From positions 62,001 to 126,000 of the forward strand of contig NZ_AUHM01000020.1 of NCBI RefSeq assembly GCF_000423185.1: DNA of 64,000 bases, given 5' to 3'. This DNA comes from Inquilinus limosus DSM 16000. Its GTDB lineage: Bacteria > Pseudomonadota > Alphaproteobacteria > DSM-16000 > Inquilinaceae. This document shows positions 54,282 through 62,088 of the stretch, piece by piece. The stretch's first letter is position 1. Each line of letters begins with the position of its first letter. The notes beneath the pieces are model-generated. The model was not told the origin of the DNA. It ran no database searches and worked only from the letters and a program-made list of their open reading frames with translations. Position numbers and translations under genes: made by a program.

Positions 54282-55295
54282 TCAGTTCCCGTTCAGGTCG
54301 TGGGCGACCGGCAGGTAGTAGTCGGTCCAGGCCTTCGGCTCGGTCTTCAGCGTGCCGATCTTGTACAGGTGCTGGGCAAACTTCATCGTGCCCTGCGGCG
54401 CGGCGATGAAGTCCATCATCCCGGGCTGCTTCAGCATCTCCATCAGGTCGTCGACGCTGGTCTTGTCGCCGGTGACCTCTCGGTAGATCTCGACCGCGGC
54501 GCGCGTGTCCTTGTGGATGAAATCGATCGCCTCCAGCGTCGCGGCCTTCACCGCCTGCACGACCTTCGGATTGGCATCGGCGAAGCGGGTGGTGGTGAAG
54601 AACTGCGCCTGGGTCAGCGGCCCGCCGATGATGTCGGCCGAGCGCAGCACGACATGGGTACCCGGAATGGTCTTCAGCTCGTAGTAGTCGAAGGGCGGGG
54701 CTGAGAAGTGGCTGGCCACCTCGTGCTGCGGGTTGGCCAGGGCGGCCGCCGCGTCGGGATGGCCGAGTTGCACCGTGTTGCCGTCCAGCTTGGCCCACTG
54801 GTCCTCGCCGAAGGCCTGGGCCGCCGCCATCTGCAGCAGGATCGCCTGGGTCGAGACCCGGACCGTCGGCACCGCGATTTTGTCGGAAGGCCCGAAATCC
54901 TGCAGCGACTTGATCTTCGGATCGCGGCTGATCAGGGTCAGGGGCAGGGCCGAGGAGGCGGTGATCCCCTTCACCCCGCCGCGGGTCCGGTCCCACAGCA
55001 GCAGCAGGTTGCCGACGCCGGTGTTGACGATGTCGACGCCGCCGGCCAGCAGGGCGTCGGTCTGGGCGCCGCCGCCCGAGAAGGTGGTCCAGCTGACCTT
55101 GAGGTCCGGCAGGCCCAGCGCCGTCGCCTGCTTCTCGATCAGCTTCTGCTTCTCCATGACGTGAGCCGCCATGTAGAGGATGCCGGGCTGGCGCGAGATG
55201 GTGATCTCGCTCTTGTCCTGCGCCATGGTCGGGGCCGCGGCGGCCAGCGTGCCGGCCAGGGCCAGCGCGGCCGCGCAGAATCGCATCCACTTCAT
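54282..55295 (-). CDS. NitT/TauT-type ABC transporter substrate-binding protein
   Basis: Periplasmic binding protein (337 aa) with a Sec signal ending near APTMAQD. The mature N-terminus ITISRQPGILYMAAHVMEKQ, SGGGAQTDALLAGGVDIVNTG and KIAVPTVRVSTQAILLQMAA are typical of the SsuA/NMT1-like family. GAGGAGGAAAC lies 8 bases before ATG 55295. It is the first gene of the minus-strand operon and faces a GntR regulator across a palindrome. Confidence 0.92.
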   Translation of the reverse strand: MKWMRFCAAALALAGTLAAAAPTMAQDKSEITISRQPGILYMAAHVMEKQKLIEKQATALGLPDLKVSWTTFSGGGAQTDALLAGGVDIVNTGVGNLLLLWDRTRGGVKGITASSALPLTLISRDPKIKSLQDFGPSDKIAVPTVRVSTQAILLQMAAAQAFGEDQWAKLDGNTVQLGHPDAAAALANPQHEVASHFSAPPFDYYELKTIPGTHVVLRSADIIGGPLTQAQFFTTTRFADANPKVVQAVKAATLEAIDFIHKDTRAAVEIYREVTGDKTSVDDLMEMLKQPGMMDFIAAPQGTMKFAQHLYKIGTLKTEPKAWTDYYLPVAHDLNGN

Positions 55296-55382
55296 CCGTG
55301 TTTCCTCCTCATTCGGCGCCTGTCTTGTCCGGTTGATCCGGCTTCGGGTCTCAGGAGGCACCCTGATTTCGAGTCGCTGGAA

Positions 55383-55398
55383 CACTAATGCATTAGTG
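55383..55398. promoter_or_regulatory. Perfect 16-bp palindrome, candidate GntR operator
   Basis: CACTAATGCATTAGTG is a perfect inverted repeat in the 194-base divergent gap, 87 bases upstream of the importer ATG and 91 bases upstream of the regulator ATG. It is AT-rich in otherwise GC-rich DNA, and is the expected size and symmetry for a FadR-subfamily GntR operator. Confidence 0.65.
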
Positions 55399-55489
55399 CA
55401 TCGACAGCCAAGCGGGATTAACATCGCGATTGCGGGGGCACGCCGGTCCCGCTCAAATCAGAAGCGGAAGGGACGAGGATTCCAGCAGC

Positions 55490-56176
55490 ATGAGCGTCAC
55501 GATGATCCAGCTCGACCGCGCCCGGCAGGCGGCGCCGCAGGTGTTCGAGCGGCTGCGCGAGCAGATCATCGCGTTGACCCTGGCGCCGGGCTCGGTGCTG
55601 GCGCGCAACGAGCTGATGGCGCAGTTCGGGGTCAGCCAGACGCCGATCCGCGACGCCCTGCTGCGCCTGGCGGAGGAGGGGCTGGTCGACATCTTCCCGC
55701 AGCACGCCACGGTGGTCAGCCCGATCGACCTGGCGGCGGCGCGGCAAGCGCATTTCTTGCGCCGGTCGGTGGAGCTCGAGGTGGTGCGCAGCCTGGCGCT
55801 GCGCGAGGACCGGTCCTTCGTGGCGCCGCTGCGGACGCTGATCGCCCGCCAGCGCGCCATGCTCGACGCCGAGGATTTCGAGGCCTTCGCCGAGACCGAT
55901 CAGTCGCTGCACCGCCAGCTCTGCGAGGCGGCGGAGGTGCCGGATCTCTGGGCCCTGATCCGCAGCCGCAGCGGCCATCTCGACCGGCTGCGGCGGCTGC
56001 ACCTGCCGGTGCCGGGCAAGGCGCAGTCGATCCTGGACGACCATGCCCGCATCCTCGACGCCATCGCCGAGGGCGACGCCGACCGGGCCCAGGAGGCGCT
56101 GCGCCGGCACCTGTCCGGGACGCTGGCCCAGGTCGACGAGATCCGCGCCAGGTTCCCGGACTATGTCAGGGGATAG
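55490..56176 (+). CDS. GntR family transcriptional regulator (FCD type)
   Basis: A 228-aa regulator. The N-terminal winged helix is typical (QVFERLREQIIALTLAPGS, LMAQFGVSQTPIRDALLRL). The C-terminal helical FCD domain has metal/ligand residues in FEAFAETDQSLHRQLCEAA and ILDDHARILDAIAEGD. ATG 55490 is chosen; ATG 55502 is also possible. Divergent to the sugar-acid importer operon, so it is the likely repressor, binding the 16-bp palindrome between them. Confidence 0.92.
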   Translation: MSVTMIQLDRARQAAPQVFERLREQIIALTLAPGSVLARNELMAQFGVSQTPIRDALLRLAEEGLVDIFPQHATVVSPIDLAAARQAHFLRRSVELEVVRSLALREDRSFVAPLRTLIARQRAMLDAEDFEAFAETDQSLHRQLCEAAEVPDLWALIRSRSGHLDRLRRLHLPVPGKAQSILDDHARILDAIAEGDADRAQEALRRHLSGTLAQVDEIRARFPDYVRG

Positions 56177-56226
56177 GCGGGTCTATTGCCGACGGCCCAC
56201 TGTTCAGAGACAAACGCAGATGAGCT

Positions 56227-58362
56227 TCAAGTCTGGGCGCTCACGAGAGCCGGTTCCCGCGTCTGTTGTGTGTCCATCCCGGAAAGCTCACCTGCAATAC
56301 TGATGTTCGCAACGCGGTTGATCATCCGGATGTCCACCACCCGGTCGGCCATGGCGATCGTCTCGGGACGATGGGCGATGATGATCTGGGTGATGCCGAG
56401 ATCGCGCAGCGCCGACGAGATCTCGCGCTCGTTGGCGAGATCGAGATGGCTTGTCGCCTCGTCGAGCAGGAGGATCCGCGGGCTTCGGTAGAGGGCGCGG
56501 GCGAGCATGAGGCGCTGGGCCTGCCCTCCCGACAACCCGGTCCCCATCGAGCCGACCAGGGTGTTGAACCCCATCGGCATGCGCAGGATCTCGTCTTGGA
56601 TCCGGGCCTTGCGCGCAGCCGCGCGCACGCGCTCGTGATCGGGCTTTTCGTCGAGGAACGCGATGTTCTCGACAAGGGTGCCGGAGAACAGCATGTCGTC
56701 CTGGCGGACGACGCCGATGACGCTGCGCAGGCGATCGAGGCCAAGGGATGAGATCGACAGGCCGTCGATCAGGACATCGCCGGAGTCGGCCTGGATCTGC
56801 CCCGAAAGGACCTTGAGCAGCGTCGACTTTCCGGCGCCGGACGGACCGACGATCGCCACGATCTCGCCGGCCCGGACTGACAGGCTGCACCGGTCGAGAA
56901 CGTCGGCTTCGGCCGTGCCGTACCGGTAGGACACCTCCCGGACCTCGATGTCCCCGCGGATCTCCCGATCTCCCAGGAACGGTAGCCTCGTGGTCTTCTC
57001 CCGTTCGGTGAGCAGGATGTCGGCCAGCCGGTCCAGATGGATCCCCAGCATCCTGAATTCGATCGCGGTGTTGATGAGGCTGGTTCCCTTGGTCACGAAG
57101 TTCTCGCGGAAGCCGAGGAAGGCCGTCAGCATTCCGACCGAGAAGTCGTTGGAGAGGACTGCCTTGGCCCCGAGATAGATGATCGCGATCTTCTCGATCG
57201 CGAACAGAACGTCGTGGCAGAAGGTGAAGGTGACGGTCGCGGTCTCGACCCCGTTCTGCAGCCTGACATAGCGGCTGAGGGCCGCCACGTACTGAGCGCG
57301 GCGCTGGTCGAAGCCGCCGAACAGCTTGATCGTCGTGATGCCGCGCATCGTCTCCCAGAGCAGCCCCTGGACCTTCGCGTTCTGGACCAGCGCGCCCTGC
57401 GACTTCTGCCGGTAGGCGCTGTAGCGGAGTGCCCGCACCATGCCATAGGCGATGAAGGCGAGAACGACGACCGTCGCCAGGAGTGGGCTGTACAGTGCCA
57501 TCACCGCCAGGGCGGCGAGGGCCACGATCCCGTCGATGCCGGCGCTGACGATGCTCGTGGTCAGCGTCTTATGGATGGTGTTGCCGGATTCGAAGCGGTT
57601 GATCACGTCGGCCGCCGACCGCCGCTCGAACCAGGCGGTGGGAAGCGCCAGCAGGTGCCGGAAGACATGGGTCGGCACGATCAGCGACAGTGAGGACGAC
57701 AGGTTTCGCTGAACGATGCCGCGGATCGCGGTGGTCACGGCCTGGCCCGCGAGGAAGACGCCCATCGCGATGGTCAGAAGTTCCAGGAGATCGGTATCGG
57801 CAGCGACCAGAGCGTCGTCGATGACGAATTGCTGCAGGATCGGCAGGACGAGCGTGATGAGCTCGATGCCGAGGGCATAGACGAACATGCAGGTGATGGC
57901 CACGACGAGGCCACGGCTCCTCGGCACCACGGTGCTCAGCCGGAGGCGGTTGCGCCGATCCTGCTTCTGGAACCTGGGGCTGGGCCAAGCCTCGAGCACG
58001 AAGCCTGTGAAGCATTCGTCCATCTCGGCGCGGGTGACCACGACCCGGCCGGCCGCCGGATCGTGGAGGATGAAGCGGTTTCCCCGGCACGCGGCCAGAA
58101 CGACGAAGTGGTTCATGCGCCAATGCAGGATCGCCGGCGTGCGGACCTGGGCGAGGTGCTCGGGCTCGCAGCGCAGGACGCGCGTCTCGAGATCGAGACT
58201 GTTCGCGATCGCGACCAGGTCCTTGAACGTCGCCCCTTTCAGCGAGATCGGGAAGCGGGCCCGCAGGCCGGCCAGGTCGATCGCCAGGTCGTGGGCACTC
58301 GCCACCATCGCCAGCGCGACGAGCCCGCATTCCGACCGCTCGGACTGATAGAGGATCTGCAT
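56227..58362 (-). CDS. Peptidase-containing ABC exporter (C39 peptidase, PCAT type)
   Basis: Inner-membrane exporter (711 aa) that cuts double-glycine leaders and exports the core peptide. Residues 1 to about 130 form the C39 peptidase with Cys12 in SERSECGLVALAM, His85 in NHFVVL and Asp101 in LHDPAAG, so the catalytic triad is complete. A six-helix membrane domain follows (about 150-430). The ATPase domain has Walker A GPSGAGKSTLL, signature LSGGQAQRLMLARAL and Walker B ILLLDEATSHLD. ATG 58362 is preferred over GTG 58365. It is divergent from the precursor gene. With the HlyD adaptor at 60776 it should span the envelope; an outer-membrane channel is not in the window. Confidence 0.93.
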   Translation of the reverse strand: MQILYQSERSECGLVALAMVASAHDLAIDLAGLRARFPISLKGATFKDLVAIANSLDLETRVLRCEPEHLAQVRTPAILHWRMNHFVVLAACRGNRFILHDPAAGRVVVTRAEMDECFTGFVLEAWPSPRFQKQDRRNRLRLSTVVPRSRGLVVAITCMFVYALGIELITLVLPILQQFVIDDALVAADTDLLELLTIAMGVFLAGQAVTTAIRGIVQRNLSSSLSLIVPTHVFRHLLALPTAWFERRSAADVINRFESGNTIHKTLTTSIVSAGIDGIVALAALAVMALYSPLLATVVVLAFIAYGMVRALRYSAYRQKSQGALVQNAKVQGLLWETMRGITTIKLFGGFDQRRAQYVAALSRYVRLQNGVETATVTFTFCHDVLFAIEKIAIIYLGAKAVLSNDFSVGMLTAFLGFRENFVTKGTSLINTAIEFRMLGIHLDRLADILLTEREKTTRLPFLGDREIRGDIEVREVSYRYGTAEADVLDRCSLSVRAGEIVAIVGPSGAGKSTLLKVLSGQIQADSGDVLIDGLSISSLGLDRLRSVIGVVRQDDMLFSGTLVENIAFLDEKPDHERVRAAARKARIQDEILRMPMGFNTLVGSMGTGLSGGQAQRLMLARALYRSPRILLLDEATSHLDLANEREISSALRDLGITQIIIAHRPETIAMADRVVDIRMINRVANISIAGELSGMDTQQTREPALVSAQT

Positions 58363-58687
58363 CACGGCGCCTCGGACCGCTTCGTTGCTTTCGACTATGC
58401 GCAGCCGGAGCCGCCTGTCGATGAACCGCGAGACGCTTTACGAAGAATTAAGGGACAGAATCGGATTTCTTTCGGCAATTATCGGATCGCACCGATGGAG
58501 GGGCTGTGCCGCGGCGAAGGTCTCCTGGCCGGCGCGGCGCGAGTTGAGGATGGCACGCCGAGGATCACCGCCGGTCCGGGATGGTGCTGATTGGCCGCCG
58601 ACTCCGGTTTTCAGGAAAAGCAAGTAGAGCCAAGTCACCATTGGCGCGATGCCAGCCTCCGTACCCACCACAACTTTGGAGGGATGA
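58363..58687. other. Divergent intergenic region of the RiPP cluster
   Basis: About 325 bases between the exporter and the precursor gene, somewhat more AT-rich than average (for example 58435-58490). It must hold promoters for both directions, but no clear -35/-10 pair was found. Frames inside it (80 and 86 codons) show no family resemblance. GGAGG at 58678-58682 is the ribosome site of the precursor gene. Confidence 0.5.
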
Positions 58688-59029
58688 ATGGCTAACAATG
58701 AAAACGGCGATCTCCGAGACTTGGTCGATTATTCCAGGATTCTGCAGGAGTGCCGAATTGACGAATACGGGCGCTACGTCGTCGAAAATCCCGTGATTCT
58801 CGAGGAAATCTCCGGCGGATTCTGGGACAGCAACGGCAATTGCGGCTGCTCCGGATCAAGCAGCACGGACAACTCAGGAAATACCAGTTCCAGCTCCAGC
58901 AGCGGAAGCAACAACACCGGTGCCGGGAACGGCAACGCCAGCGGCAGCGGCAATGACGATGGAAACGGCGACGGCAACGATGGAGGCGATGGTGGGGATG
59001 GCGGCGACGGCGGTGACGGCGGCGACTGA
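58688..59029 (+). CDS. Putative RiPP precursor with double-glycine leader and Gly/Asp-rich core
   Basis: A 113-aa protein. Residues 1-44 look like a double-glycine leader (acidic, helical, ending NPVILEEISGG), the expected cut site for the C39 exporter next door. The core starts FWDSNGNCGCSG: Phe45 and Trp46 are its only aromatic residues and Cys52 and Cys54 its only cysteines. The rest is Ser/Asn/Gly-rich, then Gly/Asp/Asn-rich, ending in five GGD units. GGD units use mixed codons, so the repeat is kept at protein level. GGAGG lies 5 bases before the ATG. Structural secreted Gly-rich protein is an alternative, but leader and neighbours favour a peptide natural product. Confidence 0.8.
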   Translation: MANNENGDLRDLVDYSRILQECRIDEYGRYVVENPVILEEISGGFWDSNGNCGCSGSSSTDNSGNTSSSSSSGSNNTGAGNGNASGSGNDDGNGDGNDGGDGGDGGDGGDGGD

Positions 59030-59045
59030 TACCCCTCGCCAGCCC

Positions 59046-59069
59046 GGACGGCCGTTTCGGCCGCCGTCC
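59046..59069 (+). terminator. Hairpin after the precursor gene (possible attenuator)
   Basis: GGACGGC and GCCGTCC pair around a 10-base loop, 17 bases after the precursor stop, with an alternative GGCCG-TTT-CGGCC stem inside. No T-run follows. Such hairpins often raise precursor mRNA over downstream genes. Confidence 0.35.
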
Positions 59070-59224
59070 TCCACGGTCTGCCGCTGAGCCGGATTCCGTA
59101 TGCCGCTTGCGGGCGCTTGGCAGGGAGAAACAGCCAGGCGTCCGCATCGCCGACACGGGGGAGCGATCCGTTCAATCGAGGATCGACGGCGCCGTCCACG
59201 CCCAGGGGATCGTGTGGAGTATCG

Positions 59225-60772
59225 ATGGCCAAGAGATTGATGATGTCGCTCATCCTGTGCTCCGGCCTCTTCGGAGCGTGCGGATCCGCGTCGGCCAATG
59301 GGTGGCAGGATCTGGCGGCCGCCGATGTCGATTTCATCCACCAGCAGATCGAGGCCAATCATCCAGGCGCCGTGGATAAGGAAAATCCGGGCTTCCGGGA
59401 CTGGCTGCGCGACGGTTACGAGCAGGCTCGTAGGGAACTGCCGTCAGTCTCCAGCATAGGCGACTACCTCTCGGTTCTGAGAGGTTATCAAGCCGGGTTT
59501 CGCGATCCGCATGTCTACATCGACTTCTCTCTCCCAGAGACGCACATCCAGTGGCCCGGTTTCGTCGTGGCGGGACGCCAGGGCCGTGTCCTGGTCGTCA
59601 GTGTCGATCCGGGGCAGAACCTGCCCTCTGTCGGCGCCGAACTGCTGAGCTGCGACGGCATACCGGTTACCGAGTTCCTGGCCGAGCACGTCTTCCGGTT
59701 TCGCGGAAATCCCGCTGTTCCCGCCTCGTTCGACCGCAGCGTCCCGTATCTGTTCTTCGCTGCCGAGGGCAGCCCGATGACCAGGGCGGTCAAGAGCTGT
59801 CGCTTCAGTCAGGACGGCCGGATCGACGACGTCGCGATCGAGTGGCGCGGCACCTCGGTGGCGGCGATGAACAACCGCCTGTACAATGCCAATGGTGGCG
59901 TTGGGGAACCAGCCTCCCTGACCGAGCCGGCCGACGGCATCTATTGGCTTCGCATTCCGTCGTTCTCGGCGAATCCGCCGCAATGGGGTGCGCTGGCGCC
60001 TCTCTACAGGACGCTCAACCAGCGGCAGCACGACATCGCCGGAGCGAAGGCGCTGGTCATGGACATCCGGGGAAATCGGGGCGGCAACAGCACGCTCGCG
60101 GAGGTCTTCATCTATCTCCTCTTCGATCGGGGAGCTCTGCTCGAAGCCTCGGATACCGCTGGTCGGGACAGCTATGTCGACTGGCGCGCCTCGCCGGACA
60201 ATCTCCGCGATGCGGAGGGCTGGCTCGCTCCCAACAGCCAGGAACAGACCGCGTCGGACGCGTGGATCCAGAGCATCATCGACGGGATGCGGGAAGCGCT
60301 CGACCGCGGAGAGGTTTTTTTCCGCGAGACTCTAAGGCCGGTCCGCTTCAATGAGGACCCACGGGCACTGCCGTTCTGGCAATCGCCGATCGCACCCGCA
60401 TCGGATGGGCCGGACGCATCCCGGTCGAGCCAGGCATTCGTCGATCCGGTGCCGATGAGAGCCAAGCTGTTCGTTCTCATGGACGGCGGATGCGGCAGCG
60501 CCTGTCTCGACTTCCTCGACTACCTGAAACGGTTCCGCGGCGTCACCTACCTCGGACTTCCGACCAACGCGGACACGCAGTACATGGACGCGCGGAGCCT
60601 GGACCTGCCGTCCGGCCTCGGTCGCCTGGCCATTCCGATGAAGGTCTACCGGAACCGACAGCGCCCGGCGGGCGGATACTACACGCCGGACATCGAATAT
60701 GATGGGCTGCAGCGCGACAACGCCTCGGTGCGGGGGTGGGCGCTCGGGGTCGTCCGGTCCCGGCTGGAGTAG
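59225..60772 (+). CDS. Secreted S41-like peptidase in the RiPP cluster
   Basis: A 515-aa exported protein. The N-terminus (KRLMMSLILCSGLFGACGSASANG) is a Sec signal, possibly with a weak lipoprotein box at the first Cys. The S41/tail-specific protease fold is seen in ALVMDIRGNRGGNSTLAEVF (about 280-297) and in DGGCGSACLDFLDYL, where Ser425 is the likely nucleophile. No PDZ domain is obvious. Possible roles are trimming of the exported peptide or self-protection; neither is proven. ATG 59225 has GGAG 7 bases upstream. The next gene starts 3 bases after its stop. Confidence 0.78.
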   Translation: MAKRLMMSLILCSGLFGACGSASANGWQDLAAADVDFIHQQIEANHPGAVDKENPGFRDWLRDGYEQARRELPSVSSIGDYLSVLRGYQAGFRDPHVYIDFSLPETHIQWPGFVVAGRQGRVLVVSVDPGQNLPSVGAELLSCDGIPVTEFLAEHVFRFRGNPAVPASFDRSVPYLFFAAEGSPMTRAVKSCRFSQDGRIDDVAIEWRGTSVAAMNNRLYNANGGVGEPASLTEPADGIYWLRIPSFSANPPQWGALAPLYRTLNQRQHDIAGAKALVMDIRGNRGGNSTLAEVFIYLLFDRGALLEASDTAGRDSYVDWRASPDNLRDAEGWLAPNSQEQTASDAWIQSIIDGMREALDRGEVFFRETLRPVRFNEDPRALPFWQSPIAPASDGPDASRSSQAFVDPVPMRAKLFVLMDGGCGSACLDFLDYLKRFRGVTYLGLPTNADTQYMDARSLDLPSGLGRLAIPMKVYRNRQRPAGGYYTPDIEYDGLQRDNASVRGWALGVVRSRLE

Positions 60773-60775
60773 CGC

Positions 60776-62032
60776 ATGGCCACCGGGCACCCCCCCGTTC
60801 CGCTGTTCCGCAACGCCTTCGGCACGGCGATCGAGAGCGACGTCGGCGTTCCGCTCGGCGTCACGGCCTGGTGGAGCCGTCTCTACGGGGCATGCTTGGC
60901 TGCGCTCATCGTCGCCGCGGCGGCCGCGGTCGGGTTCGGCGCCTATGCCCGGAAGGCACAGGTCTCGGGATTCCTCGTCCCGGACAAGGGGCTGATCAAG
61001 GTCCTGTCGACCCATGCAGGCCAGATCCTTGAGCAGCATGTCGTCGAGGGGCAGCACGTGGAGAAGGACGACGTGCTGTTCATGATCGATGTCAGCGATG
61101 TCTCCACGGCCGGTCGGACCGCGGACCTCGTGGTCCGGACCCTCCATGACCGTCGCCGGATGATGGAGCAGGAGATCCAGCGCCTCGCCACGGTCCAGGC
61201 TTCGGACGCCGAGGTGCTCGCGGCCAATATTGCCTCCCTGCGGCAGCAGATAGCCGGGCTTCAGGCTCAGATCGCCGCCCAGCAGGACTATCTCCGCCTG
61301 ACCCGGCAGATCTTTGAGCGGGAGAAGAACCTGGAGGACAGGAGGGTCGAGTCCCCGGCGCAGCGTGACAAGGCCGAGGAGGACGTCGCGAGCGCCAGGG
61401 CGCAGATCGCTTCCCTGCAATATTCGCTCGCGACAATCGAAGGCAATCTGGCGCAGCTCGAGGCCCAGCAGCGTGGGCTTCCCGACAAGCAGGCGAACGA
61501 CCGGTCGGCGATCGAGCAGAGCATCAGCGAGCTCGACCAGGAGATTGTCCAGAATGAGGAGCAGCGCCTGCTGGTCGTCCGCGCGCCGCAATCCGGCACG
61601 GTCACGCGGCTGACGGCCACTCCCGGGGCCGCGGTCGACACCGCCACGCCGCTGCTCACCATCGTGCCGGACGGCGCGCGCCTCGACGCCTATCTCTATG
61701 TCCCGTCCAGCGCTGCAGGTTTCGTGAAGCCGGGACAGGACGTCCTGCTGCGCTACGACGCCTATCCCTACGAGAAGTTCGGCATGCAGCCCGCGACGGT
61801 GGCGACCGTCAGCCGGACCGCGGTCGCGGCCTCGGAGCTGCCGTTCCCGGTCACGAGCGACGAGCCGCTCTATCTCGTCACCGCCACGCTGGCCAAGAGC
61901 ACGATCACCACCTACGGCCGCGAAGAGGCGCTGCAGCCCGGCGCGAAGATGCAGGCGGACCTGGTTCTCGAAAGCCGGCCGATCTGGCAGTGGGCGGTCG
62001 AGCCCCTGATCGCCGCCAGGGCGAGCCTCTGA
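60776..62032 (+). CDS. HlyD-family periplasmic adaptor of the peptide exporter
   Basis: Membrane-fusion protein (418 aa) that links the C39 ABC exporter to an outer-membrane channel. One membrane helix (about 36-57) follows a short cytoplasmic N-terminus. Then comes a lipoyl-like half motif (LSTHAGQILEQHVVEGQHVEKDDVLF), a long coiled coil (about 120-275, rich in Gln/Glu/Ala) and the second half (VRAPQSGTVTRLTATPGAAVD) with the beta-barrel. This is the RaxA/CvaA type used with peptidase-containing exporters. GGAG precedes the ATG. It lies between the S41-like gene and the radical SAM gene. Confidence 0.9.
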   Translation: MATGHPPVPLFRNAFGTAIESDVGVPLGVTAWWSRLYGACLAALIVAAAAAVGFGAYARKAQVSGFLVPDKGLIKVLSTHAGQILEQHVVEGQHVEKDDVLFMIDVSDVSTAGRTADLVVRTLHDRRRMMEQEIQRLATVQASDAEVLAANIASLRQQIAGLQAQIAAQQDYLRLTRQIFEREKNLEDRRVESPAQRDKAEEDVASARAQIASLQYSLATIEGNLAQLEAQQRGLPDKQANDRSAIEQSISELDQEIVQNEEQRLLVVRAPQSGTVTRLTATPGAAVDTATPLLTIVPDGARLDAYLYVPSSAAGFVKPGQDVLLRYDAYPYEKFGMQPATVATVSRTAVAASELPFPVTSDEPLYLVTATLAKSTITTYGREEALQPGAKMQADLVLESRPIWQWAVEPLIAARASL

Positions 62033-62088
62033 CGGATCCGCTGGGTCAGATCGAACCCTTGAATTGCAATGAGCAGGTGAGGGCAACG

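Noticed and set aside
58438-58698. 86-codon minus-strand frame starting over the precursor ribosome site
   Set aside because: It overlaps the precursor start and the divergent control region, with no family resemblance; considered as immunity protein but not supported.
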